Shown one piece after another: positions 8,192-16,768 of a DNA stretch of 22,340 nt; within the stretch, counting starts at the first letter, position 1; each line of letters opens with the position of its first letter. Under the pieces are notes generated by a model. The model had not been told where the DNA came from and did not search any database. It worked only from the letters and a program-made list of their open reading frames with translations. The translations under genes were made by a program, and so were the position numbers. Origin of the DNA: Arcticibacter sp. (GTDB lineage: Bacteria; Bacteroidota; Bacteroidia; 2-12-FULL-35-15); the NCBI GenBank assembly GCA_021155045.1, contig JAJNQB010000003.1, forward strand, positions 1 through 22,340. The letters run 5' to 3'.

Positions 8192-8938
8192 TTATGTTAG
8201 CATTCCACCACAAACATTAATTGTTTGTCCTGTTATATAAGCACTTAAATCAGAAGCTAAAAAAAGTGTAGTATTTGCAATATCATCAACTGAACCTCCT
8301 CGTTTCAATGGAATGCTTTCTCTCCACCCTTCAACAACTTTTGGATCTAATACTTCTGTCATTTCTGTTTCAATAAAACCCGGTGCAATTGCATTTGAAC
8401 GAATATTTCGTGAACCTAACTCTAAAGCAACAGACTTAGTAAATCCTATAATGCCGGCTTTCGAAGCTGCATAATTTGATTGACCTGCATTACCTTTCAC
8501 TCCAACAACGGAACTCATATTAATGATAGAACCTTTGCGTTGTTTAAGCATCGGTTTTTGAACTGCCTTTGTAAGATTAAATACAGATTTTAAATTTGCA
8601 TTTATTACTTCATCCCATTGTTGTTCACTCATTCTCATTAAAAGCGTATCACGAGTAATTCCTGCGTTGTTTACCAAAACATCAATCGTTCCAAAATCAG
8701 TAACTACAGAATTTACAAGTTCCTCTGCTGCTTTAAAATCAGCTGCATCGGAACGATAACCTTTTGCTTTTATACCAAATGCTTCTAATTCTTTTGCTAA
8801 TGTCTCTCCTTTTTCAACTGAAGACAAATAAGTAAAAGCAACATTTGCTCCTTGTTCTGCAAATTTTAGAGCAATTCCTCTACCTATACCTCTTGATGCT
8901 CCTGTAATTAAAGCAACTTTTCCTTGTAATAATTTCAT
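8192..8938 (-). CDS. fabG: 3-oxoacyl-[acyl-carrier-protein] reductase
   Basis: A 248-residue classical short-chain dehydrogenase of the length usual for FabG. The NADPH-binding TGASRGIG is at residues 12-19, NNAGIT at about 90-95 and the structural Asn at about 115 (INANLKS). The catalytic Ser143 (SSVVGVKG), Tyr156 and Lys160 (SNYAASKAG) follow. The C-terminus GGSVDDIANTTLFLASDLSAYITGQTINVCGGM has the usual FabG ending. It reduces 3-oxoacyl-ACP to 3-hydroxyacyl-ACP in cytoplasmic fatty acid elongation. It is not next to other fab genes here but between tamL and the VWA gene, with gaps of 55 and 68 nt. A -7 box upstream suggests that it can be transcribed independently of tamL. A related SDR with another substrate is possible but less likely. 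Confidence 0.93.
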   Translation of the reverse strand: MKLLQGKVALITGASRGIGRGIALKFAEQGANVAFTYLSSVEKGETLAKELEAFGIKAKGYRSDAADFKAAEELVNSVVTDFGTIDVLVNNAGITRDTLLMRMSEQQWDEVINANLKSVFNLTKAVQKPMLKQRKGSIINMSSVVGVKGNAGQSNYAASKAGIIGFTKSVALELGSRNIRSNAIAPGFIETEMTEVLDPKVVEGWRESIPLKRGGSVDDIANTTLFLASDLSAYITGQTINVCGGMLT

Positions 8939-8967
8939 ATATGATTCATCTAAATGGTTATACTTCT

Positions 8968-8975
8968 CAAAGATA
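8968..8975 (-). promoter_or_regulatory. Predicted -7 element for fabG
   Basis: The minus strand reads TATCTTTG, a full TAnnTTTG match, 29 nt before the fabG ATG and inside the 55-nt gap after tamL. No -33 TTG is visible at the expected distance. Confidence 0.4.
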
Positions 8976-8993
8976 AAAGAAATAATTGTTTTC

Positions 8994-11477
8994 TTAAAAT
9001 GGATATCCTATACCAATGTTAAAAGCAAAAAATGAATATTTTCTGCCATTACGTGTAAGAGCGTAATTATTTTTCCATTCATTATTAAATAAATTTCCAA
9101 TTACCCATCTTCTTGTTTCTGAAAATTGAGGGTCACGCACTTTCAATCCTAAATCTAAGCGAATGATAAAAAAATTAAAATCGCCACGAACACCAATACC
9201 AGAGCCTATTGCTATTTCTTTATAAAATCTATCAATTTGAAATTCGCCACCCGGTCTTGAAGAGTTTTTACTTTGTAACCAAACATTTCCTGCATCTACA
9301 AACAATGCTCCGTGAAGCATTTTAAACATTTTAAAGCGATATTCAACATTTCCCTCTATTTGACCATCACCAAGTTGGTCAAAAGTAAATTGTCCATCAT
9401 CAGAATAAGAACCAGGTCCTAATGAACGTGCTTGCCATGCTCGCATTCCATTTGCTCCACCACTATAAAAGCTTCTTTCAAATGGTAGTGATTTAAAGTT
9501 TACTAAAGGCAAACCTATTCCCATCGCAATTCGAAAAGCAAATTTATTAATTTCGTTTTTATTTAGATAATATCTGAAATCAATATCACTTCGTAAATAT
9601 TGTGAAAAAGGTATTTCAAATAAATTATATCTTCCAAATGTATCTTTTGCAAATGTGTTAGGTTGTATTTTATTTACAACATCATATATACTTCTTAGTA
9701 TATTTCCAGATGATTCAAAGTTCAATCTAAAAAACTTAAAATCAGTACTCTTCTTTATGTTCTGCTCATTATATATGTAAGTGTATTTTGTACTCGTGGT
9801 TAAATGGTCTCTATAACTATTCAAAATATACAAATCCCTCACGTTTTGTGTTAAATGATTTTCAAAATCATTACTCAGCTTAACTTTTACCAAATTAACA
9901 ACTAACGGGCTTATTATATGCGTTTTAGTTGCCGTTTCTTTCCATGTATAACCAAAAGAAATGTTGGAAATATTTCTACTAAAGTTTGGCCTTCTTTGAA
10001 AACTATATGAACTCGTAAAAATAGTTTTAGGGTTTGATCTTTTTGAAGCATTTACTTTAAACGGAACTAAAAACCGAGGGACATAAACATTTAATTCAGG
10101 AGTAAACTCAACTGTATTAAATTGTTGTGTGGCGCCAGTAATATTATTCGCTTGATTAGTGTTTTGATTGTTGTTTGGTTGAGCCTCAATACCTCCTTTT
10201 ATACGTAATTCTAATACTTCTGCTCCTTTAAATAAATTTCTATTTTGATACACTACACTACCTGATACACCCAAACTTCCAGAAGTATTGGTACCTTCTG
10301 TTTCAACCGTAAATGATTGTTTTAAAATAGGCATTAATCTTATATAGCAATCTAAATAGTCTGTTGCTACTTGATTAAAAGAAATACTGATATTTTTAAA
10401 CGCTTTCAGCTCGGCTAATCGCTTATATGAATCATCTACATTTGATTGCTGAAACAGACCCTTTCTGATAAAAATAGCATTTAAAATTACTTTGCTTTTA
10501 TGTTTAGGTTGCTTATTTTTTGCATACAAAAAATAATAATCGTCATTCACAACAGTATCTTTTGCAGCTATGTCAGCCTTTTTAGAAATAAAGTCGGGCT
10601 GAATAAAAATTTTATTAATATAAAATCGTTGGTGATTTGACTCAACTACAGAATCAGAACTTTCGTTGTATTTTTTTGCAAAACTTTTAATACCAAGAGA
10701 AACATTTACTTTTCTATTCCCAACATTCGTATCTATTTCGTAGTAAACGTAATCTTTGGTAAATAAAAAATAACCATTATTTAATAAGTTATCCGTTATT
10801 CTATCTCGTTCTTTTTGCAACACATCTACATCATAATTATTCCCACTTTTTATAAGTGTTTGCGAAGAATCTATAAATACATAGTATTTCAATATTTCAT
10901 CCGATATTTTATAATCCAATTTATTAAAAACATAAGGCTCTGAAGATTTTATTTTATAGTAAACATTTGCCTTTTTTCTTTTTTTATAAACTACAGAATC
11001 AGAAACTGAACTAATAAAATATCCCTTATTATTTAAAAATGATTTAATCTGCTTGGTTGATTTTTCTGAAAGAGTTGAATCATATATTACCGGAGGCTCT
11101 CCGATATTCATTAGCCATTCACCTAACAACTGCCTTGAACTCGTTTTAGCCTTTTTTCCTTTTGCAATTCGTTTAGCATTTTTTTCTCCTCTCTTTCTAT
11201 CGTGCAAAATTCGTTTCTCTCTAACTTTATCTTCATTAACCCTATTATAAAGCCATAAATGAAAACGAAATACAACAAATATTTTTCTATTTGGTTTCTG
11301 CTTTATATAGCTTTCGATGTCAGATTTTTCAAGTTTTGCGTCTTTGTTTATTACAATATTCTTTTTTAGTAAGTATTCTCCTTTCTTTACTTTTTTTGTT
11401 GGATTACAGGCATATAAAAGAGTAATGATTGCAACTATTTTTAAAATGGAGTAGATATGTCTGCTTTTGTTAATCAA
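8994..11477 (-). CDS. tamL: BamA/TamA-family outer membrane lipoprotein (TamL)
   Basis: An 827-residue protein of the Omp85 superfamily. The N-terminus is a lipoprotein signal (IVAIITLLYAC, acceptor Cys24) followed by KKGEYLLKKN, the hallmark opening of Bacteroidota TamL. A basic, helical insertion and POTRA-like segments follow (for example LLNNGYFLF near 250). The C-terminal half is the barrel, with SGGANGMRAWQARSLGPGSY, the surface-antigen-domain signature, and a terminal Phe in IGIGYPF. The family helps insert proteins into the outer membrane together with inner-membrane TamB; no tamB is seen in this window. The frame has no ATG before the signal peptide: a stop at 11493-11495 and the peptide itself leave TTG at 11475-11477 as the best start. 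It diverges from the RNA methyltransferase gene across 74 nt. Confidence 0.9.
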   Translation of the reverse strand: MINKSRHIYSILKIVAIITLLYACNPTKKVKKGEYLLKKNIVINKDAKLEKSDIESYIKQKPNRKIFVVFRFHLWLYNRVNEDKVREKRILHDRKRGEKNAKRIAKGKKAKTSSRQLLGEWLMNIGEPPVIYDSTLSEKSTKQIKSFLNNKGYFISSVSDSVVYKKRKKANVYYKIKSSEPYVFNKLDYKISDEILKYYVFIDSSQTLIKSGNNYDVDVLQKERDRITDNLLNNGYFLFTKDYVYYEIDTNVGNRKVNVSLGIKSFAKKYNESSDSVVESNHQRFYINKIFIQPDFISKKADIAAKDTVVNDDYYFLYAKNKQPKHKSKVILNAIFIRKGLFQQSNVDDSYKRLAELKAFKNISISFNQVATDYLDCYIRLMPILKQSFTVETEGTNTSGSLGVSGSVVYQNRNLFKGAEVLELRIKGGIEAQPNNNQNTNQANNITGATQQFNTVEFTPELNVYVPRFLVPFKVNASKRSNPKTIFTSSYSFQRRPNFSRNISNISFGYTWKETATKTHIISPLVVNLVKVKLSNDFENHLTQNVRDLYILNSYRDHLTTSTKYTYIYNEQNIKKSTDFKFFRLNFESSGNILRSIYDVVNKIQPNTFAKDTFGRYNLFEIPFSQYLRSDIDFRYYLNKNEINKFAFRIAMGIGLPLVNFKSLPFERSFYSGGANGMRAWQARSLGPGSYSDDGQFTFDQLGDGQIEGNVEYRFKMFKMLHGALFVDAGNVWLQSKNSSRPGGEFQIDRFYKEIAIGSGIGVRGDFNFFIIRLDLGLKVRDPQFSETRRWVIGNLFNNEWKNNYALTRNGRKYSFFAFNIGIGYPF

Positions 11478-11499
11478 AACGATATTGTTTTTTTATTAC

Positions 11500-11527
11500 T
11501 TGTAAAGGCACTAAATTACTACATTTG
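11500..11527 (+). promoter_or_regulatory. Predicted promoter of the RNA methyltransferase gene
   Basis: TTG (11500-11502), a 17-nt spacer and TACATTTG (11520-11527) match the Bacteroidota -33/-7 pattern TTG with TAnnTTTG at the short end of the reported spacing. The -7 box ends 24 nt before the ATG at 11552. It lies in the short divergent region shared with tamL. Confidence 0.55.
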
Positions 11528-11551
11528 TTGATATAAAATCGATTAAGAAGA

Positions 11552-12310
11552 ATGCTGTCTAAAAATCAAATAAAACTTATCAATTCTTTAAAAATTAAGA
11601 AATTTAGAGACCAGCATAATTTATTTATAGCAGAAGGAACTAAAATTGTGCCCGAATTAATGACATCTGCAATTAAAGTAAAAAATATTTTTGCAACAAA
11701 AATGTTTCTCGATAAAACTGTAATACCAAAACACATAGCTGTTTCGGAAATCAATGCAAATGAATTGAGTAAAATATCTTCTTTAACAACTCCCAATCAA
11801 GTTCTTGCTATATGTGAAATTCCATCTTATAATATTAACAGCTTAGAACTTAATGCTAAATTAACCTTAGCTTTAGATAACATAAAAGACCCAGGAAACT
11901 TAGGAACTATAATTCGTATTGCAGATTGGTTTGGCATTGAAGCAATCATTTGCAGCAATGAAACTACAGATGCCTATAATCCAAAAGTAATTCAATCTAC
12001 AATGGGTTCTATTTCAAGAGTAAACGTATTATATACTGATTTGAGCAATTTTATTAAATTGGAAAGAAACAAAAAAAATAATATTTATGCAGCCGTATTG
12101 GATGGTAAAAATATATATGAACAGCATAAATCAAATGGTATCATTGTAATTGGAAATGAATCTGTTGGTATATCGCAAGATGTTTTGGCTAATATCACGC
12201 ACAAAATAAGAATTCCATCATTTTCTCATCTTAAACAATTTTCAGGTGAAGCAGATTCTTTAAATGCGGCAATAGCAACAGCAATAATCTGTTCAGAGTT
12301 TAGACGTTAA
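11552..12310 (+). CDS. TrmH/SpoU-family RNA 2'-O-methyltransferase
   Basis: A 252-residue protein. An N-terminal substrate-binding-like domain (about 1-95) contains the usual FIAEGTKIV. The SPOUT catalytic domain follows, with motif 1 at residues 109-122 (DNIKDPGNLGTIIR; Asn116 and Arg122 are the conserved residues), motif 2 VIGNESVGIS, and motif 3 IRIPSF followed by SLNAAIATAII. These knotted enzymes transfer a methyl group from S-adenosylmethionine to a ribose 2'-OH in rRNA or tRNA. The exact nucleotide cannot be assigned from sequence alone; the size and N-domain are more like the 23S rRNA enzymes of the RlmB/TsnR type than short TrmL. The gene stands alone on the plus strand. Its last 18 nt overlap the end of the convergent acetyltransferase gene. 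Confidence 0.9.
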   Translation: MLSKNQIKLINSLKIKKFRDQHNLFIAEGTKIVPELMTSAIKVKNIFATKMFLDKTVIPKHIAVSEINANELSKISSLTTPNQVLAICEIPSYNINSLELNAKLTLALDNIKDPGNLGTIIRIADWFGIEAIICSNETTDAYNPKVIQSTMGSISRVNVLYTDLSNFIKLERNKKNNIYAAVLDGKNIYEQHKSNGIIVIGNESVGISQDVLANITHKIRIPSFSHLKQFSGEADSLNAAIATAIICSEFRR

Positions 12311-12748
12311 TTTTTTTTTCATCAAATAATGTTGGATTTGCCCCCACATTAAAAATGTTTTTTCTTTTATTTTAAAACCGCATTTTTCATAAAAAGGGAC
12401 AGCATTTTCTCTTGCTTGAAGAGCTATAATTTTTCTGCCATTAGCAAACGCTTCTTGTTCAAAATAATTCATCATTTTTTTTCCAATTCCAAAACCTTGT
12501 GCTTTTTCATCAACTGCCATAAAACGCAATTGAGCTTCTTCCTCAGAATTGAATTGCATTCTGCAAACGCCTAATACATTACCATTTTCATCACTTGCCA
12601 TTAAATGGAAGCTAGCATCTTCATTCTCATCTTTTTCACTACCTAAAGGTTGATTCCATGGCTTTCTTAAAATCGAATATCTTAATAAATAATAAGCCTC
12701 AAACTCTTTATCAGTTTGAGGCTTAGATAATAAAATATTTTTAGTCAT
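12293..12748 (-). CDS. GNAT family N-acetyltransferase
   Basis: A 151-residue protein of typical single-domain GNAT length. The acetyl-CoA pyrophosphate-binding motif A is QGFGIGKKMM (Gln84-Gly89 and onward), preceded by the strand AQLRFMAVDE. The C-terminal NAVPFYEKCGFK is the usual motif B. It would acetylate a small-molecule or protein amine with acetyl-CoA in the cytoplasm; the substrate is unknown. Its ATG is 1 nt after the stop of the upstream outer-membrane protein gene, so the two are very likely one transcript. The 3' end contains a run of nine A's encoding KKK and overlaps the convergent methyltransferase gene by 18 nt. A slip in that run would truncate the tail at once (MKKN, stop), so the last residues may be unimportant. 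Confidence 0.88.
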   Translation of the reverse strand: MTKNILLSKPQTDKEFEAYYLLRYSILRKPWNQPLGSEKDENEDASFHLMASDENGNVLGVCRMQFNSEEEAQLRFMAVDEKAQGFGIGKKMMNYFEQEAFANGRKIIALQARENAVPFYEKCGFKIKEKTFLMWGQIQHYLMKKKLTSKL

Positions 12749-12749
12749 C

Positions 12750-13724
12750 TTAGAATTTAGAACGTGTTTTACGTTTGTATGGTACTTTGTATGAAACGGT
12801 AATGTTTAAAAACATATACGCATCCTTATCTTTCGAATCTCCTCTTTGCTGTCCTGTTGCAGTTTGGCGATATATTGTATTGTTTCCACCAAACTCTAAA
12901 GGATAATTATAAAGAGAAGGATCAGCTAAAGCAGCAGCCGTAGCACCATTAGCTTGAAAGATTGCACTATTATCATAATAAACACCGCTTACATCATCAA
13001 TGTAATCAGTAAAAGTTTTTCTTATTCCTATTTCTACGCCTACCGACCACTCTTTATCAATTGCATATTTACCACCTATACCATAAGGAATACAAATACT
13101 CACCCTTGAATATTTTTTTGGTCCACCAGGAAGCCCTTGCCCTTCGGTTCCCAGAGGTTGTAAATTAACCCAATTGCCTTTGTATTTCGCTTGAGGATTA
13201 TAATAAAACCCACCTACACCACCAAATAAATAAAACTGCCAATCATAACTCTTCATTCCTTTGGCATTTTTAATTTTATAGATATGACCTTGTTGCTCTT
13301 TTGTAAAATAAAACTCTGCTTGAACAGAAACTTCTACAACGTGAGATCGAAAATGCAAATTTCGGTTTTGGCGGAACGGTTCTTTCGTCAAATTATCATT
13401 ACCACTTAATAATAGGTAGTGAAAACCTCCTTTTACAGCCCAACGTTTATGAAATTTATAACGCATACCCAAAGCAACGGATGGTCTTGTTGCTGAAAAT
13501 TCTAAATCTCGAACAAAATTAGTTCCAATCTGATTGGCCCCTCCCAACTCACCTAAAAAATTAGATGCACCCAATCCCAAAACATATTCTTTTCTTGGCT
13601 TGTTCTTTTTGTTAGCAAAATTATTAGATTTATATTTTCTAGCTCCTCTCTGTCCTCTATTTTGAGCAGAAGCTAAATATGGAACAAACAAAATAATTAA
13701 AAAAAGTATAATTTTTTTATACAT
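12750..13724 (-). CDS. Outer membrane beta-barrel protein, DUF6089/PorG-like
   Basis: A 324-residue protein with a signal peptide ending SAQ at about residue 21. A very basic, Asn/Arg/Lys-rich linker (about 22-46) follows, then a barrel-like domain starting YVLGLGASNFLGELGG. Further strand pairs are visible (PSVALGMRYKFHKRWAVKGG, FYLFGGVGGFYYNP, WSVGVEIGIRKTFTDYIDDV). The end is FLNITVSYKVPYKRKTRSKF. The NFLGELGG signature and the TDYIDDVSG.YYD segment match my memory of the DUF6089 family, which includes proteins annotated as PorG of the type IX secretion system. The PorG assignment is an inference; a general porin-family barrel is the alternative. It is first in a likely two-gene operon with the acetyltransferase. 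Confidence 0.72.
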   Translation of the reverse strand: MYKKIILFLIILFVPYLASAQNRGQRGARKYKSNNFANKKNKPRKEYVLGLGASNFLGELGGANQIGTNFVRDLEFSATRPSVALGMRYKFHKRWAVKGGFHYLLLSGNDNLTKEPFRQNRNLHFRSHVVEVSVQAEFYFTKEQQGHIYKIKNAKGMKSYDWQFYLFGGVGGFYYNPQAKYKGNWVNLQPLGTEGQGLPGGPKKYSRVSICIPYGIGGKYAIDKEWSVGVEIGIRKTFTDYIDDVSGVYYDNSAIFQANGATAAALADPSLYNYPLEFGGNNTIYRQTATGQQRGDSKDKDAYMFLNITVSYKVPYKRKTRSKF

Positions 13725-13761
13725 GGGGTGTTATTATATAGCTTTATCTTAATTTAAGCAC

Positions 13762-13769
13762 CAAAAATA
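13762..13769 (-). promoter_or_regulatory. Predicted -7 element for the barrel/acetyltransferase operon
   Basis: The minus strand reads TATTTTTG, matching TAnnTTTG, 37 nt before the ATG at 13724. The region is very A/T-rich, so a chance match is quite possible. Confidence 0.3.
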
Positions 13770-13823
13770 TGATTTTTTTTCGAATAAAAAAATTATTTTT
13801 TATTTATGTAAAAAGCAGAAAAA

Positions 13824-13849
13824 CACCCCACAATTTATATTGTGGGGTG
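13824..13849 (-). terminator. Intrinsic terminator of the TonB receptor unit
   Basis: A perfect inverted repeat: arm CACCCCACAAT (13824-13834), loop TTAT, arm ATTGTGGGGTG (13839-13849). On the minus strand it is followed by TTTTTCTGC and more T's, as expected for termination about 50 nt after the TonB receptor stop. In the plus direction no T tract follows, so it works for the minus strand only. Confidence 0.88.
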
Positions 13850-13897
13850 AAAATTGCTAAAAAATTAAACTAAACAACAACAATAATAATTTAACAA

Positions 13898-16144
13898 TTA
13901 TATTTTTGCTCTTAAAGTAACGAATATATTACGTCCTGGAGAACTTATACCAGAAGCAAAAACCCTGTAATGTGTATCAAACAAATTTTCAACACCAACA
14001 TTTGCACTAATTCTTTTAGTGATTTTGTACGTTGTTTTGATGTTAAATGTAAGCCATCCAGGCATACCATTTGGCGTTGCTTGACTCAAATTATCTTCTC
14101 CACTCGGGCTGTAATCTTTTAATGCCTTGTTTGTGCTATATCGAGCATATACTTCGCTCTCAAATTTTTTGAAGTGGAAAAACAAACTAGTTTGTCCAAA
14201 CATTGGAGGAATATGATCTAAAGGAATTATAGTATCTCTTTCTGCTAATTTTCCTACAGCACTGAGCTTTTGATAATAATTACCCAAAGTGTATGTCAAT
14301 GCCGTTTTAAAAGATACATTATCATTAAAATCAGCAGTGATTGCGCCATACGCTCCTTGTATTGTTGCTTTTTCTGAATTTTGCTGTGATTGAATACGAC
14401 TTAAAGTTCCATTATAATAAATAGAATCTTGTCCATTGTATTGAGCATTTTTTGTAACAATAGCATTTTTTAACAAGGTATAATAATAATTACCTTCTAT
14501 TTTAATAGCATTATCAAAAGCCGTTACAGCAAAACCAACTTCTCCATTGTAAGCATATTCTGGCTTTAATTTTTCGTTCGGAATAATTAAATTACCTCCA
14601 ACAGATTCGAACACTTTAGTAAAATCATCAATATTGGGAGAACGATATCCACTTGATCCTAAAACATTAAAACGAACATTTTTTTGTGGGGCTATTACCA
14701 ATCCTAAATTACCATTTAAAGCACTATTTTGTTGCTTTGCATCTTTGAAAGGAAAAGGGAAAAATGTGGTATCTACAAAATTAGCTTTTAGGCTATTGTT
14801 GCTAAAACGTATGCCATCAGACAAAATCAACATTTCACTGATTTCCCATGTATGGGTTAAATAAACAGCTTGTGTTGCCATCGAACTTCCTCCATCTGGG
14901 TAACGCGTATTCCAAGTAGATTCAATATTTGAACTAATGTTTACAGATTTTGCAGTAGAAGTAACATCATTGTAAAGTATTTCTAAACCATAGCTTAATT
15001 CATGTTTTTCTTTTATTGTTTTTCTGAAATCAGCATTCAAAGAATATACTTTCACATTTTCAATTTGAAAACGTTTATTGTTATTATTAAACCTTCTGCT
15101 TATTCTTGATTGATCTTGATTTTGCATTGTTGCTGCAATTCTCAAATTATCAAACAATTTTCCTTCGGATTTTATTGTTGAATATAATGATGCATACATA
15201 CGATTTTGTGGACCATAATACCACTCTGCAAATTTTAAATTTGTTCCGGAATACTCTTGCAATCTATCGTACCTGTTGATATCAGATGAACTTGAGTATT
15301 GAACATTTAAACCAATATTTATTTTATCGTTTGCTTTAAACAAAAGTTTTTCCATAAAATCTACTTGAGAATAACCGCTAAATTTTTGAATATTAGGGTT
15401 ACTATTTCTCATCATACTATCTCCAGTATTATTCCAATTGCGTTCTGCATAATAATAACAACGACCAAAATCAGGATTCGGATTACGAGAATAACCTGTT
15501 CTTAAATCATCAAAATCAGAATAAGTAATACTAGTTAATGAAGCCAATTTTTTAAAACCAACATTAAAATCGACATGTCCTGTTTTTTCTTGATTTGACG
15601 AACCATATCTCAAATAGGAGTTTAGTTTAAAATTCATTTTATCTTCTCCAAACAATGGATTTTTAGTGTAAAAATGCATTACACCACCCAAAGCATCACT
15701 GCCATACATTACTGATGAAGGTCCATAAATAACTTCTGCTCTATCAAGCATAGCATTATCAATAGTAATTATATCCTGCAAATGCCCTCCTCTATAAATT
15801 GCATTATTCATCCTTACTCCATCTATAACCATCAACACACGGCTTGCTTCAAATCCTCTAATAATAGGGCTTCCTCCTCCTCCTTGGCTTTTTTGAACCA
15901 TAATATTCCCTGTATTTGCTATTACGTCAGCCGATGTTTGAGAATTGCTCATCTCTATATTTTTGGCTTTCATAACTTCAATTGTATAAGGCACATCTGA
16001 TTTTTTTTCTTCTGCTTTATTTGCAGAAAATATCACTTCGTTTAAATTTATTAATTTAAAAATAGTGTCTGTATCATTTGTTTGGGCACTTAATCCCATA
16101 GCAGTAAATGCAATTGCATTTACAAAAAGTAATTTCTTTTTCAT
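13898..16144 (-). CDS. TonB-dependent outer membrane receptor, heme/siderophore-receptor-like
   Basis: A 748-residue protein with a signal peptide ending GLSAQ at about residue 21. The plug domain (about 45-155) contains VIANTGNIMVQKS, GGGGSPIIRGFEASRVLMV, DGVRMNNAIYRGGHLQDIIT and VIYGPSSVMYGSDALGGV. A 22-strand-type barrel follows, ending NIFVTLRAKI. The plug resembles the hemoglobin/heme receptor group (HmuR-like). A FRAP-like box is present as YRSPNIDDF near residue 500 and a diverged NPNL-like stretch as IPNEKLKPE. No His lies between them, where heme receptors usually have the ligand, so heme uptake is uncertain; iron chelates or another metal complex are alternatives. There is no SusC-type carboxypeptidase-like N-domain and no SusD partner. 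It is preceded by a 177-residue envelope protein 77 nt upstream and closed by a strong terminator. Confidence 0.92.
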   Translation of the reverse strand: MKKKLLFVNAIAFTAMGLSAQTNDTDTIFKLINLNEVIFSANKAEEKKSDVPYTIEVMKAKNIEMSNSQTSADVIANTGNIMVQKSQGGGGSPIIRGFEASRVLMVIDGVRMNNAIYRGGHLQDIITIDNAMLDRAEVIYGPSSVMYGSDALGGVMHFYTKNPLFGEDKMNFKLNSYLRYGSSNQEKTGHVDFNVGFKKLASLTSITYSDFDDLRTGYSRNPNPDFGRCYYYAERNWNNTGDSMMRNSNPNIQKFSGYSQVDFMEKLLFKANDKINIGLNVQYSSSSDINRYDRLQEYSGTNLKFAEWYYGPQNRMYASLYSTIKSEGKLFDNLRIAATMQNQDQSRISRRFNNNNKRFQIENVKVYSLNADFRKTIKEKHELSYGLEILYNDVTSTAKSVNISSNIESTWNTRYPDGGSSMATQAVYLTHTWEISEMLILSDGIRFSNNSLKANFVDTTFFPFPFKDAKQQNSALNGNLGLVIAPQKNVRFNVLGSSGYRSPNIDDFTKVFESVGGNLIIPNEKLKPEYAYNGEVGFAVTAFDNAIKIEGNYYYTLLKNAIVTKNAQYNGQDSIYYNGTLSRIQSQQNSEKATIQGAYGAITADFNDNVSFKTALTYTLGNYYQKLSAVGKLAERDTIIPLDHIPPMFGQTSLFFHFKKFESEVYARYSTNKALKDYSPSGEDNLSQATPNGMPGWLTFNIKTTYKITKRISANVGVENLFDTHYRVFASGISSPGRNIFVTLRAKI

Positions 16145-16174
16145 AAAATTTTAATTCGTAAAATAAATAATGTC

Positions 16175-16196
16175 CTCATCTGTGTCCACAAATGAG
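16175..16196. promoter_or_regulatory. Imperfect 22-bp palindrome between the small envelope protein and TonB receptor genes
   Basis: Arms CTCATCTGTG (16175-16184) and CACAAATGAG (16187-16196) pair with a single mismatch around a central TC. The element lies 31 nt before the receptor ATG. No T tract follows on either strand, so it does not look like a terminator. A two-base centre disfavours an RNA hairpin unless the loop opens to four bases. It may be a protein-binding site or an mRNA processing/attenuation element. Function is inferred from symmetry and position only. Confidence 0.45.
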
Positions 16197-16221
16197 CTTA
16201 AAAAATTGAATACAAATAAAA

Positions 16222-16755
16222 TTATAAAAACTCGGGAGGGGGTATAAAAACAGCAGAGTTGGAATCTTGCAAACTTAACTTTTCGGGAAAATTAAATTTC
16301 ACAATACTTATTGAATTTTTAAATGAATAACTAAATTGATTCAAAAAAGAAATTTTTAAAATATTTTTCAGAGATTGCTTTGAGCAATCATTTTTCACAG
16401 GTTTGTTATTGATAACATGAAGCGTAACTTGTTCGTCTAAATTAGAAAAAAGTTGTTGTTCTTTTTTATCATTGATACATTCAAAAATAATTTCATCGCC
16501 TAATACAGTTGTTTTTACAACATCATAGAGTGTTTTGTTAAATATAAACTCTTTCCCTTTTTCTTTCCATACAATACCGGATATAGATTTTCTGTCGAAC
16601 TTTAATTTGATTAACTCCGCAGAATTTAGGTTATTTTTAATAATTGATTTAATTTCTTTTTTGGCTTGATATTGCATTGTTTTAAATACAATAAAATATC
16701 CCATACTGTTAAATATGAAAATAAAGAGAAATAAAAAGGCAGTTATTTTCTTCAT
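16222..16755 (-). CDS. Small envelope protein of unknown function, first gene of the TonB receptor unit
   Basis: A 177-residue protein with a hydrophobic N-terminus (MKKITAFLFLFIFIFNSMGYF), either an uncleaved anchor or a signal peptide, followed by QYQAKKEIKSIIK. The middle has KGKEFIFNKTLYDVVKT and IIFECINDKKEQQLFSNLDEQV. The protein ends AVFIPPPEFL. I recall similar short proteins with the pattern KEF...YDVV...CINDKQE...LF beside TonB receptors in other Bacteroidota, but I cannot name a family. It lacks the HYC and CC motifs of the otherwise similar HYC_CC_PP proteins. The palindromic promoter region ends 13 nt upstream of its ATG and the receptor gene follows after 77 nt, so both are probably co-regulated. 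A periplasmic accessory or sensing role in uptake is a guess. Confidence 0.78.
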   Translation of the reverse strand: MKKITAFLFLFIFIFNSMGYFIVFKTMQYQAKKEIKSIIKNNLNSAELIKLKFDRKSISGIVWKEKGKEFIFNKTLYDVVKTTVLGDEIIFECINDKKEQQLFSNLDEQVTLHVINNKPVKNDCSKQSLKNILKISFLNQFSYSFKNSISIVKFNFPEKLSLQDSNSAVFIPPPEFL

Positions 16756-16768
16756 CAGATTTTTTTAT

